A stretch of DNA of 64,000 nt from Mytilus galloprovincialis (Eukaryota > Mollusca > Bivalvia > Mytilida > Mytilidae): NCBI RefSeq assembly GCF_965363235.1, contig NC_134843.1, positions 48,293,535 to 48,357,534 of the forward strand, in the 5' to 3' direction. A program made the translations under genes and the position numbers. How positions within the stretch are numbered: the first letter of the stretch is position 1; each line of letters begins with the position of its first letter. Positions 37,801 through 50,900 of this stretch are shown here, piece by piece. Below the pieces are notes generated by a model. It ran no database searches. It was not told where the DNA came from and saw only the letters and a list, made by a program, of their open reading frames with translations.

Positions 37801-38939
37801 AAAATTCATTTTGATATAATTTTTCATATAATAAAGACTACCACTGATGACGTACCTGACCTGAGATCACCACATTTAGAACTATTTAATTTGTTTTTAA
37901 TACATAAACCCTTCCTCGTTTGTCTCAATTATTGGACCTACAAAAGGTGCATTGAAGAAGTCCTGATAAAAATAAGTTTTAAGGAGGTACATAACACTAC
38001 AGGGAGATAACTCTGTGAAAATCAGTTTAACAAATTTAATCATATTCTATTGTAAATGAAATATAAAGCTTCTCAAGGATTAAAATTAGTTGGTTGTCAA
38101 ATGTTATATATCCAATGAAGTTTTTCCGATAAATGTGGTTGAAGTTTTTTTAATTTTGTCAAAGTAAATATTTTGTTCAAGTTTTAGGACTAAATCATTT
38201 TAGTCAAGGTGTTTGGTATTATTTTAAATCTACTGCATACAATACCAAATAATCTAATTTAATCATGAACAAAATTCATACCTCCTCCATAACAGCAGCT
38301 TTTCTGGCTTTGTCCAAGTCATCCATTTTCTTCCTTAGAGGTTTCAGTTCACCTCTCAAGCTATCTTTCTTCCAATACGGGATCACTGACTGTGAAATTT
38401 CCTTTAAAAGCAAAAAAAACAACATCATTGTTCTTTATATTACGGGTTTGGTTTTTAGCGGTACTTTTGGTAAACTATTTTAAAACAAAAGTTGCTGTGT
38501 TCGCTTTATTTAATTCCTTTTATGAATTAAACTTTAAACTACAATGAGATGTCTGAAGTAGATTTATTTTTTTTATTTTACTATACTTTCAATTCATTTG
38601 ATTTTCTTTATTTGATACATTTTAGTCTACTTGTTTAATTTAGAAAGTTAATTTATTTGATGAATAAACTTTAATTTAATTGTTACAAATCTTTCAGAAC
38701 AAAATGATATGACTTTCATAAGGAATTTACATGGTTTAGAGAGCGAAAAAGTATAAATACATCAGGAGCTTAAGGGGACCCTTAAAAAATTGGACAAACA
38801 GGGATACACTTACATCATCAACCTGTACTATAAGTTTTGTTAAAGCCTTAACAGACACATCTTTACTCTGTAATCTGTTGTCTATCTCCTTCTTCAACTC
38901 ATTAATACTCTTTTCCAGGACACCAACCTTATGCCAAGC
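34899..38939 (-). CDS. AARS1: AARS1 exons 18-22: C-Ala domain
   Basis: Residues 759-964: a coiled-coil-like lead ([20 protein letters not shown]) followed by the C-Ala globular part, which in the family helps bring the aminoacylation and editing sites onto one tRNA. The glycine-rich [15 protein letters not shown] (928-942) is the conserved DHHA1-like signature. The protein ends FAQMKLS. The exon 21 donor region has been duplicated twice downstream (see 35620-35800). Confidence 0.93.
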
Positions 38940-41900
38940 CTAAAATAGTTACAAATGACAAATAGAATGATCATTTATGTCAACTTATAAAATACTCTTT
39001 TCCAGTACAGCTACCAATACCAAGCCTAAAAAATAAAAAAATACAAATAACTTTGAGAATAAAATAAAAGTAGTAATTTTTCATTACTCTAGGTTTGATA
39101 TAGAATTTCAAGAGTAAATTATTAATTTAACAATTACAGTTATTCACTGCAAATTTTTCCTTCGAAAATACTCTACTAGTACATGTACTAGATTTAGGTT
39201 GAGAGACACATTTTCATGATTTATATCTTCTCAATTAAACAATTTAACACAGAATTATCATTTTATTATAACTGTTAAAGAAGGTTGTCTACATATCAAA
39301 CAGTTTATGATTTTGTGAACCAATACTAGAGGCTCTCAAGAGCCTGTGTCGCTCACCTGTATTTACTGATGCTTTGGAAATCAAGTAAAGTAAGGTTAAA
39401 ATCATAATTTATAGTATTAGATATAAGATATAATTAGATACTATAATATATCTAAGATAACAATAAACAGCTGCGCCATGAACGCATGATACGCCCGTCG
39501 TCGTGTGTGTAAATTTTTATGCAATAATCAAAAATAGTGTCTAACATATGGCACAACATGTGAAAACCCCCCTTTTTTTACAAAACACTCAATAACTACA
39601 AAATAATATTTTTAATCATCACCAAAGAATATGGAGATCTTTAGAAAAATATAACTAAGAAGTGTTTAAAGTTTTAAGCAATAATCATAAACTGTTTTAG
39701 AGATACAGGGAGACATGTGAAAACCTCCCCTTTTTTTATACAAACAAATTAATATCTCTAAAATAAAATTTTGAATCAAAACCAAAAAGTATACAGATCT
39801 TTAGATTAATATAACTAAGAAGTGTGTAAAGTTTTAAGCAATAATCATAAATCATTTTAGAGATACAGGGAGACATGTGAAGATTCCTCTCCTTTTTTTT
39901 ACAAAATTTTCAATAACTCAAAAAAAATTTTTTGAATCATTACCATAAAATATACAGATATCAAATTTAATATAATACAAAAGTTTGTCTCAAGTTTAAG
40001 CAATAATCATAATTTGTCAGATTTGCTCTTAATGCTTTAGTTTCAGAGACATAAACCAAACACTGCATTTTACTCCTATGTTGTATTTTTAGCCATGTCA
40101 TCCATGTTGGTTGTAAAGCAGGGTCATCAGACACATTTTTTTAAACTACATACCCTAGTGATGATTGTGGCCAGGTTTTGTTAAATTTGGCCTAATAGTT
40201 TTGGAGAAGATTTTTGAAAAGTTAACAGACTATGATGACGACAAAAATGGGCAGGCGAGTTAAAAAAGTACAGTAAATACTGGCAAAGCTTTATAGCAAA
40301 GACCTGCTTCAGATCAGGATAAAATATGGAAATGACTGTTTTATAGAAAAAGTCAAAATCAGACAAATGCAAAGTCTCATTGTCAAAGGAATGTCAGTCT
40401 AAAATACAAACTTTGTGTTTTTTAAAATGACAAAAAAATTCTACAAACCTTTTGTGCTTCAGTACCAGTAACAGCTATAATTCTTCTGATTCCCTTAGAA
40501 ATAGCCTCTTCTGACACAATGACTAGTTTACCTATATGTCCAGCTCTTCGTAAATGCCTATAAAAAATGTATTTTTGCAAGTAATATCAAGATCCATACA
40601 GTTGTTTCTATTCATTTATTTACAAACTTATCTCCCTTAGAAGCTGGTTGGATATTTTTTAATTAAACTGGAAACAATTTATTTCAAATTTAGTAATTTT
40701 CTTTTCAGTGTTACACCTCAATCTATTGGCCTGCTTAATGACTGACCTATGCATGCATAAGTGATAAAAATACTAACGTTCCTCCACAGAATTCTACACT
40801 TGTGAGAGAAGCCCCTGGTCCCATTGGATCTTTAACTAAGTCTTCAACTGATATACCTATAGATAGAACTCTGACTGGATCTGGATACACCTTAAAAATT
40901 AAATTCCCTTATTAGTATATCATACATTTCATGTGAATCAAAAAAGGTTTTAATTTATTTTCATCTATCAATTATATTAAAGGGAAACTAGCTACGAGAT
41001 ATAGAAAAAAATAAAACATTTTTGGTTCATTCATTAATAAGAGTGATAATAGTGAAATACAACTTCAATTTTGGCACCTTATTGGTTAAGTTTTTGTCAA
41101 AATAAGAAATTATTCACTTGCAAGTAAATAATTTGACATTATTAAATCCATATTCATTTGAACTTCAATTGAACCTCTTAACTAGAGATTGGTAAAGTAT
41201 GAACTATGCCTGTTCTTATTTTATACAGCAAACTGTTTAACTTCAATGAAATACATGTAAAAATAATAATTCATGAAACCTGAACTTACCTCATCAAAGA
41301 CAGCTCTCAATCCCTGTATAGATTTGGCATCAGATAATGGAGTCTCTCTAGCAAATACTGCCTCATTTTTTGAAGCCACATTATTAACAATATCTTCAAC
41401 AGCTTTAACATCTTTTACAGACATAGCACCCTGAAAAATGTAACTGGTCAATTTTAAATAAGTGTTTTGTACTTATAAACAGCATCTTTTTGTTAAAAAG
41501 TATACTAGTCTGGCTTCCATATTATTTCAAATTCTCGTAAATTCTGTAAATTTCATTTGATTTTGACAAGGTTTTCAACAAAAGAAAGCGCCATATTTAC
41601 ACTTTCCTCCGGGTATTCGACAAGGAAAGATAATTATTGTTTGCAATGTTTTGAGCGAGAAACATAAAAGAGGTATTCTGATCCTGGTAAACAGGATTCA
41701 TCGGCGAAAGGGTTGATGTGTTCCCAAAAGATAATTAACAAGAGGCTGTCACAACGACAGCAAAACGGATTTATTAACATTTTTTTGTGTCCTGGCAATA
41801 TCACAAGAACCATTACTGATGAATGGTGAAAGCGAAAATCGTCAATATCAAATTTGACCTCCATTTTGTCATCAGTATCAACATATTAAAATTTGAAAAG

Positions 41901-44900
41901 CTTAGATTGAATGGTTCATGAGTAAATGCAACAACGTGAATGGAAACGCCATTTTACGATCTTTCAAGAACCATAACTCCTGAACGGTAAAAGTCAAAAT
42001 CGTCATTATTGAACTTGACCTCTATTTTGTCATCAGTAACAACATATTAAAATTTCAAAAGCTTTGGTTGAATGGTTCATGAGAAAATGCACGGACACGA
42101 CGGGAAACACCATTTTTCAATCTTTCAAGAACCATAACTCCTGAACGGTAAAAGTCAAAATCGCCATTATTGAACTTGACCTTCGTATAGTTGTCAGTAA
42201 TAACATATTAAAAATTTAAAAGCTTTGGTTGAACGGTTCATGAGTTAATGCACGGACAACATTTGATTGCCGCCCGCCCGCCCGCCAGCCCGACCACCCG
42301 CTCTGCCCAGCCGCCCGCCGTACATCCCCAAATCAATAACCGACATTTTTGTCACAAAAATCCGGTTAAAAATTGAGTCAATTATTTTTTACATCTTGGC
42401 CAATATTGTCAGGTTCCAAAGTAAGAATCAATCCTTCCTGTTGTCCTCTAGATGTATTTTAGTTATTTATGTCATTGGGGTTGCTGTCATATTTACTAAG
42501 GTAATTAGATTAGTTCTTTGAATCCTAAAAAAATCTCCTTACCTACTAATGTAGTTATAAAACTAGTTTCAACCTAATGTACTCACTTTTGCAGTAAAAT
42601 CAAATCTAAGTCTGTCAGGAGCTACAAAGGATCCTCTTTGGTCAGCCTCCTTTAAAACTTCCCGAAGACCATAGTTTAACATGTGGGTACCTGTGTGATT
42701 CTTCATCACAGAACTTCTTCTAGTCTATAATATATCAATTCAGAATTTAAATTTTCAATATCTATACACTCTTCATTATTAACATTATTACATATCTGTA
42801 TCAAGATTATCCAATACAAAGTTTATATTTGATAAATGAAAAAGATCACATAAAGTTTGAACACAAAAAAATGGAGTTCTAACTACATATATTATCTAAA
42901 TCATAAACTTTCAAGGAATCATTATATTCTGACAGACAATTTAAAGTTTTCTAGAGAGCTTTAACTCAATTTTTCATTGCATATAAATCTTACATTGTCT
43001 ATAGTTAATTGTACAACATCTCCCACTCGTAATGTGCCTTCTATGTGTCCTACATGTAATACATAACCTCCTCGTACTTGTACGTTCTTCACTTTAAATT
43101 CTATTTCCTGCAATTAAAAATATATCTCAAATCTACTCTTTAGACAAATTGGATCTATGTGTAGCTTTTAAATAAAATTCAGAAAGGGAATAGGGAATGT
43201 GTCAAAGAGACAACAACTCTAGAAATGAGTAAAGTCTACTTATTCCAACACAGATATACTCATAGGTATATGTTAAAGGGTGAAGGAATGATAGCACTTA
43301 CCTCTTTTCAATTTATTTGGTTCATAGTTAAGCAGAACAATTAGATATCAAGTCGACGACATGGGTACAGTACATTCCGGTTATTTGCATAGCCTATTTG
43401 TCAGACGAAATTATGCAATAAAGCGGAGTATGCTTATATCCGAAATGCCGAAATACGCAGTCAAATAACATCGATAGAGGAAATCCTGAAGAAAGATGAA
43501 CATCCATAATCCACTTACAACATATTGAATGATTATTTATTCTAATAAAAGTTATTTGTCTAGTGTTGTGCATTTTTATTTCATTGTTTATTCTTTCAAT
43601 AAAGTTTATAAACACATTTAGTTTTAGTTTATTTATGTACCGACTTTTCCTTTACCTGAGATACGAAAATAAAATTGTTCTAAAAATAGATTTGTTTCTA
43701 TAACCCGGATGTACAAATTATATTTTTACGCTTTGATTAAAACAAACTGTTGAACAATGCTACACAGTTTATAATCATTTGATACAATAAATGTGTAATG
43801 AACTGCCTTTAATGTGCAGTATTTACCGATTGTACAGTGATGTAACACTGTTACAATAACCTCGTTAGTTTCGTATACAGTATGCAAAGCAGTTTTAACA
43901 GGTAATGGGGCCCTGCACGGGTTATTTGCTGGACACGAGTGTTGAAAGTGAGAAAATATAATAGTTTTAAGTTAATGTTCTTTTCAAAAAATATTAAAAA
44001 TGAAAGATTGATGCATGAAATTCTTCAACCATATATAAATGCCCTGTAATATTTAACATAAATGTAGATCACCCCATGCCAAATTACGAGATTGCACATT
44101 GGATAATGATCGATAATTAGCAGGCGTTATTGTTTTAAAAATACACCCAAAATGTAATCTATGAGCAAGTAGGTAAACGTGCTCCTATTAGTTTTCTTTG
44201 TGGCGAGCTTGGTCATCTACCTATGTATGTTTTGAGAAAACAATTAATCTTAAAATATTGGTTACGTATTGTTATGTATAAACCAGCTTTTGTATATGAT
44301 GTATATAAAATTTTGTATGACGATGCAAATCATGGTAAAATTAATTGGGCATCTAATGTGCGTGATTTTTTATTTAGTCTTGGAATGAACCATATTTGGA
44401 TTGATCAAAATAATATTGATATATCGTTTGATGTTATAAAGACACGCATTAAAGATCAATATCTACAAAAATGGTCAGCAAATATTTGTGACTGTGAGAA
44501 ATTAAGTGTGTATAGAAGTATAAAGTTTGATTTTTGTCTTGAGAATTATTTTAGCTACATTAATAATATTAACATTCTTACAAAACTACGAAGTGGTACA
44601 TTGAAACTTAATGTTGAAGTTGGTCGCTTCTCTGTTATACCAAGAGAAATGCGTCTTTGTGTATGTTGTAACATGCAATGTGTTGAGAATGAATTCCATT
44701 TTGTATTGGTATGTCCAGCATATAGGGCAATTAGAATATTGTTTTTGCCACGCTATTATTGTTCATGGCCTACTATTTTTAAACTATCTTGTTTGTTGAA
44801 AGCTAATTCTAGATCTTTAACAATTAAGCTCTGTAACTATTTGAAGAGTGCATGGAAAGTTAGATCTGATATTATTGGTTAGCTACAACATGTATGTTAT

Positions 44901-47900
44901 TATTGTATTGTTCTCTGTTACCAGTCTTTTGTCACATTATGTATATATTATGTATTGCCATAGCATGTTCTATATGCTTTTGCAAATAAAATATTCATAT
45001 TCAATGTTTGAAATGCAATCAATAATTAACACCTTTTGAGATAGAAGATCATAGAATGGTTGTGTTTTTACAACAATCAGCTGATTGACATCTTTATGAC
45101 CTCGAGGCTTAAAATAGAATATGGGAAACTTTACCTGTGTACACATCGAGGCCTTTTTTATAATCATATAAACACGAAAGAAACTGTTTTAAAACTTTAT
45201 TTAAATAACACAGAAGTAAATGTGAAATAATATAAAAAAATATGATGCATTCAAGAAAAATATACTTACCAAATTGCTGTTTCCGGTCAAAAATCTCGTC
45301 AGTTTTAAATAAGCATATCTAGCTGGCGATTATTTTCTATGCAATTAACCGAAATGCCACTTGAGGGGCTATGCATATAACCGTACAATTTAACATTAGA
45401 TGAATGGGAAATGGTTCTGTGCAGGAGAAAAGTATGCAATTAACCGAATTATGCTATTAAGCGGTATGCAATTAAGTGGAATCGACTGTATCTTTCAAGT
45501 TGGATGACAAAAATGCATAACCTCCGATTTTTTTGAAAAAATTACAACGGACGGAAACCATATCAATCTATTACTTTAGTAATTTTCGTGTCTGCCCTTC
45601 CATTATGTGACTGAAGAAAAAATTCCAAAAATGGGTAACAATTGTATCGAAAAGAGAAAATCGAGTGCACCGTTTTATGTTAGGGCGTGTTTGAGTTGAG
45701 TATTTTGTCTTGATATCGTACAAAGCAAGAATATTTCATACATCGTCTCGCTTCAAATTCTATCATTTTTATACATTAAAGCTACAGGTTGACATTATAA
45801 CACAAAAAATCACAGTACTAAAAGATGAATTATATAGGTCAAGTGAAATATCTATCTAATGAGTCACAAAAACAGAGAAGGTGTGTTCGAATAGCTATTT
45901 TTTACTGAAAGTACTTGAGGACAGTCTTTCAAGTTGGATGATGAAAATGCATATCTTCGAAAAATTCCAATTTTTTGTGTGTGATAACTAGAGTTTATAG
46001 TCTTCATACACTAAAAAAATCTAGTCTGCCCTTCCACGAAATATTTATTTAGAATTTTTTTAAATGTTTATGAATTTTCGAAAATTCCACCTGACAACCG
46101 ATCAGACAATAGTTTTAAGTTGAATCAATGTAGACAAGATTATTAACTGATGCTCATTAGCTAGTTGATACATTTGTCTTTAAAAATACAACTGACATAT
46201 AAGGATCGTAATGGTGCAATATGGATAAATTTATCGGTTTCCAAGAGCAAAAATGGTGGCGCGTCATCCCTACAATGGCTTCTGTTTCTACGATTGTGAA
46301 AATGAACTGGCGTAATGGGGAGATAATTTTGACGAAGTAGGATCCTGACTGTTAAACAATACAATAGTTTTGTTTTTTGTTTTTTTCCATTCAGCAAAAA
46401 TTATACAGTGAATACTTAAACTGCCCATTTTGACACATCACGGAAAAATCAATGAGAAAAAAAAACCAGCATCTTTAACACCAAACCAATTATTTTACCT
46501 CATCATTTTCCTTTACAATAAATCCTTCATCATAAATCTGTCCTCCTTGTTCAGCATAAAAACAGGTCTTATCTAACAGTATACCACATTCCTGAGGAGT
46601 TGTTACTTCTTCTACAAACTGTTTATCATATCTAAGGGCTATAATCTTTCCTGTGGTAGGTTCAAAATCTGGAATATATCAGTTAAGTATGAACAATTTT
46701 GTCTTTCTTTTTCATTTTTTATTCACAGATTTTTATCATAAATGTTTTTAACTTGATCATTGAAATGATGGCAACTTAATTATATCAATAATATTTACCT
46801 TCATGACAACCTTTCTACCACATTTCTATGTATAAAATAAAAATGCTCTTCTGTGTGTTAGCTGATTATTTATCGACATAAATTTCAGCAGTAGCTAAAA
46901 TACATATTTAGAACAATCTTTCCTTGAGATAAGATTTTGTATGAGTATAAGTAACTTGATCTTACTATAGTTTCCATCATCATCCGCAGTATAACTATGT
47001 TTAGGTGAATCGTCTGTTGGTGGAACTCCTCTGTTCTGTAAGTCACTGATAGCATGTACATCCAACATGATCCTATCATCTATAGTTGATCCCGTTCCTT
47101 GAGACAATATCTGAGAAATAAATTATTAATAACATATACCTCTAAAATATTCATGTCATCCAGTGTACCAATCCACAAAAATAAAAACTTAAAAAAAAAT
47201 ATACAGTACATATTAGTGCTGTTTCTTTTTCACTTGCATCTGAATCTTTTGTGCAACCACATGTTTTTTTACAATATCAATACCTCAAATCTAAGACTAC
47301 AAATCGATGATCATGTAAACAAAAGTGCAATCATGGATTAGGAAAACCTTGTTTGGTAAATACTAAGTGATACCTGAGACTGAATCTTTGATTCTTCATA
47401 ACTTTTCATATCTACAGTAAGACCTTTCTCTTCCGCCATCAATTCTGTGAGATCAACAGGGAATCCGTAAGTATCATACAACCTCCATGCTATATCACCT
47501 GTAATGAATATGTATATGTATCCTAAGTAAAATTTAAGTACAGAATGATAACATGATAACATGAATTTCTTGGCAAGTAAAAGTACTGAAACAAGCTTAA
47601 AATGGGAAGATTAATTATCTCATTTAAAATAAATTGATTTTGATACTAACCTAGGTTCTGATCTACAACACACACCCTGAAAACTAAGTCAACATTTACC
47701 ACTGACTGGTCCTCTAGTTTTATCATCCATCTAAATACTTCATATGTATTTATTTTCTTATATAGATAAGCCATTACATACATATATAGATGGTTATTTG
47801 TGTTGTAGCTTGCTGTCTCATCTACATATACTCTACATCTCCTTTATAAATATTCCCCATGACAAGTAAAACATAGGCACTGATATAATTTTCATTCAAT

Positions 47901-50900
47901 CATCCGTATCAGAAAACATCTCTGACCAAAGTTTACAAGATGTAAAGACTTTTAATGCTTGAATGCTGTTAATTTAATTGGCTGTTTCAAACAGCTCTGG
48001 TGTGGGAGTTTCTGGCTGCATTGAAGACCCATTGGTGGCCTACGGCTATTGTCTGCTTTATGTTCGGGTTGGTGTCTCATTGTCACATTCCAAATTTCCA
48101 TTCTCAATTTTAGTAAATTCATTTAGTATAAAACTGTAATATAGCTACCTGGTAATGTTTTAGTATCTCCCAAACTCTAATATATCTACCTGGTAATGTT
48201 TTAGTATCTCCCAAACTCTACTATAGCTACCTGGTAATGTTTTAGTATCTCCCAAACTCTAATATATCGACCTGGTAATGTTTTAGTATCTCCCAAACTG
48301 TAATATAGCTACCTGGTAATGTTTTAGTATCTCCCAAACTGTAATATAGCTACCTGGTAATGTTTTAGTATCTCCCAAACTCTAATATATCTACCTGGTA
48401 ATGTTTTAGTATCTCCCAAACTCTAATATAGCTACCTGGTAATGTTTTAGTATCTCCCAAACTGTAATATAGCTACCTGGTAATGTTTTAGTATCTCCCA
48501 AACTGTAATATAGCTACCTGGTAATGTTTTAGTATCTCCCAAACTGTAATATAGCTACCTGGTAATGTTTTAGTATCTCCCAATTTTCCAATAGTTCTTT
48601 CTAGTAGCCGTCTGCCTCTGGTTAATGTCTTCAAAAACTGTTCTTCTTCTTCATTTATTATTTCTTTGATCTGAAAATTCCATGGGAAAAAAAGTGTCAT
48701 CATACAACTTTAGTAGATTTTCAATGGTTCAACACCCAAGGAACTACAAAATACATTGTAATATTTCATAAATATTCAGCAAATCTTTTCAAAATGCATA
48801 TTTATAAAATTCAGTCAGGGCTTTGAGCTATTTTAGTGCATTACCTTTACAAAAAAAAAAACTACACCAAGAACAAAACTCATTCTTAAGGCTAAACCAT
48901 GAAAATATATTTTGGAGTATAGGAAGGAACATCTTAAATCACTTCCCAACCATCTTATTTGTGTAATTGTGCATGCATCAAATGAACATACCATCATATA
49001 TTATCCTTGACATGTCTAAAAATAAAACTGTCTCTCCTACGATCCCATACACATCTTAATGGAATAGCCCAAATACATAAATAGTCTAGATATTACCTAT
49101 CACAAGGCTTATAACAATCAATTCAACTTACCCCCTCTGGATCTTTGGTAACTTCAGGGAAACCATCTCCCTACAATTACATAAAATACCAGTAAATCAA
49201 AACCATCTTATTAACAAAAGTTTAAGAAATTACAAAATAATCAATGAGTGCCTATCAGAATTTTCTGATGATCAGACTCATTTCAAGTTTTGACAGAAAA
49301 AAATCTATTTTAATTTGAAAGAAATCAGATATAAAATTATTTCGTGCATTTATTGTTACAATTTTGCCATTTTAGACTAAAAAATTTGCGATATTCAGAA
49401 AAATCCTATCTGATTTATATAAAAAATTTCGAAATGCGAGTTTTAATTAATGTGATTAAAACCCTGTCGCATTTTTTAGCAATAGTAAAAACATCTCAAC
49501 AATTTCTGAATTTACAGTATCTAAATTAGCTACTTTAAATTTATAGAGATGATGATCTACAGTACTTAAACTTCCAAGTCATAAATTTCTTTAAAAACAT
49601 TTGAGTTGTTTTCTCCATAATTTTTTCTTTTACTCTTTCATCTTCCATAAAAACAAGAAGTAATTGTAACAGGATGCTGTTACGAAGTCTCCCAAACAAA
49701 GCTCCCATAACTCGCCATTCATATGTTCATTTGATTTGATTTTTTGTCCCAAGAATATATATGGCTTACGAGTAGGGATCTCCACCATTTACAAGTATTC
49801 AAACAGGAGGGGGTGGTGGTGACCCCCCAGGGAAGTTACCTACATTTCATTTGATTTGTTTTATTGTCCCCTACAAGAATATATATGGTTTTAGGGTGGG
49901 GATCTGGACCGTTTACAAGATAATAGCACATTCTCAAATTGAACAGGGTGGGGCGACCCCCAGGAACTTCCCTTTAATTTCATTTCATTTGTTTTATTGT
50001 CCCCTACAAGAATATATATGGTTTAGGGGTGGGGATCTGGACCGCTTAAAAGATAATAGTACATTCTCAAATTGAACGGGGTGGGGGTGACCCCCAGGAA
50101 CTTCCATTTAATTTCATGTGATTTGTTTTATTGTCCCATACAAGAATATGTATGGTTTAGGGGTGGGGATGTTGACCGTTTACAAGTTTTCAAACAAGAG
50201 GGGGTGGGGTGACCCCCTAGGGACTTCCCTCTTATTTCATTTCATTTGTTTTATTGTCCCCTACAAGAATATATATGGTTTAGGGGTGGGGATGTTGACC
50301 GTTCACAAGTTTTCAAACAAGAGGGGGTGGGGTGACCCCTCCAGACTTCCCTTTTATTTCATTTCATTTGTTTTATTGTCCCCTACAAGAATATATATGG
50401 TTTAGGGGTGGGGATCTGGACCGCTTAAAAGATAATAGTACATTCTCAAATTGAACGGTGTGGGGGTGACCCCCAGGAACTTCCATTTAATTTCATGTGA
50501 TTTGTTTTATTGTCCCATACAAGAATATGTATGGTTTAGGGGTGGGGATGTTGACCGTTTACAAGTTTTCAAACAAGAGGGGGTGGGGTGACCCCCTAGG
50601 GACTTCCCTCTTATTTCATTTCATTTGTTTTATTGTCCCCTACAAGAATATATATGGTTTAGGGGTGGGGATGTTGACCGTTTACAAGTTTTCAAACAAG
50701 AGGGGGTGGGGTGACCCCCCAGGGACTTCCCTTTAACTTCATTTCATTTGTTTTATTGTCCCCTACAAGAATATATATGGTTTAGGGGTGGGGATCTGGA
50801 CCATTTACAAGATAATAGCACATTATGAAATTGAACGGGGTGGGGATGACCCCCGGGGACCTCCCTTTAATTGCATTTGATTTGTTTTATTGTCCCAATC

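Noticed and set aside
37675..38010. 111-codon plus-strand frame in AARS1 intron 19
   Set aside because: Antisense to an intron, AT-rich codon use, no recognisable motif and no flanking splice sites.
50118..50736. Open frames with repeated peptide [15 protein letters not shown]
   Set aside because: These come from the 120-135 bp tandem array; unit length differences break the frame and nothing else supports coding.
48131..50900. Possible CRISPR-like arrays (regular direct repeats)
   Set aside because: Repeats are contiguous tandem units without unique spacers, inside introns of an animal gene.
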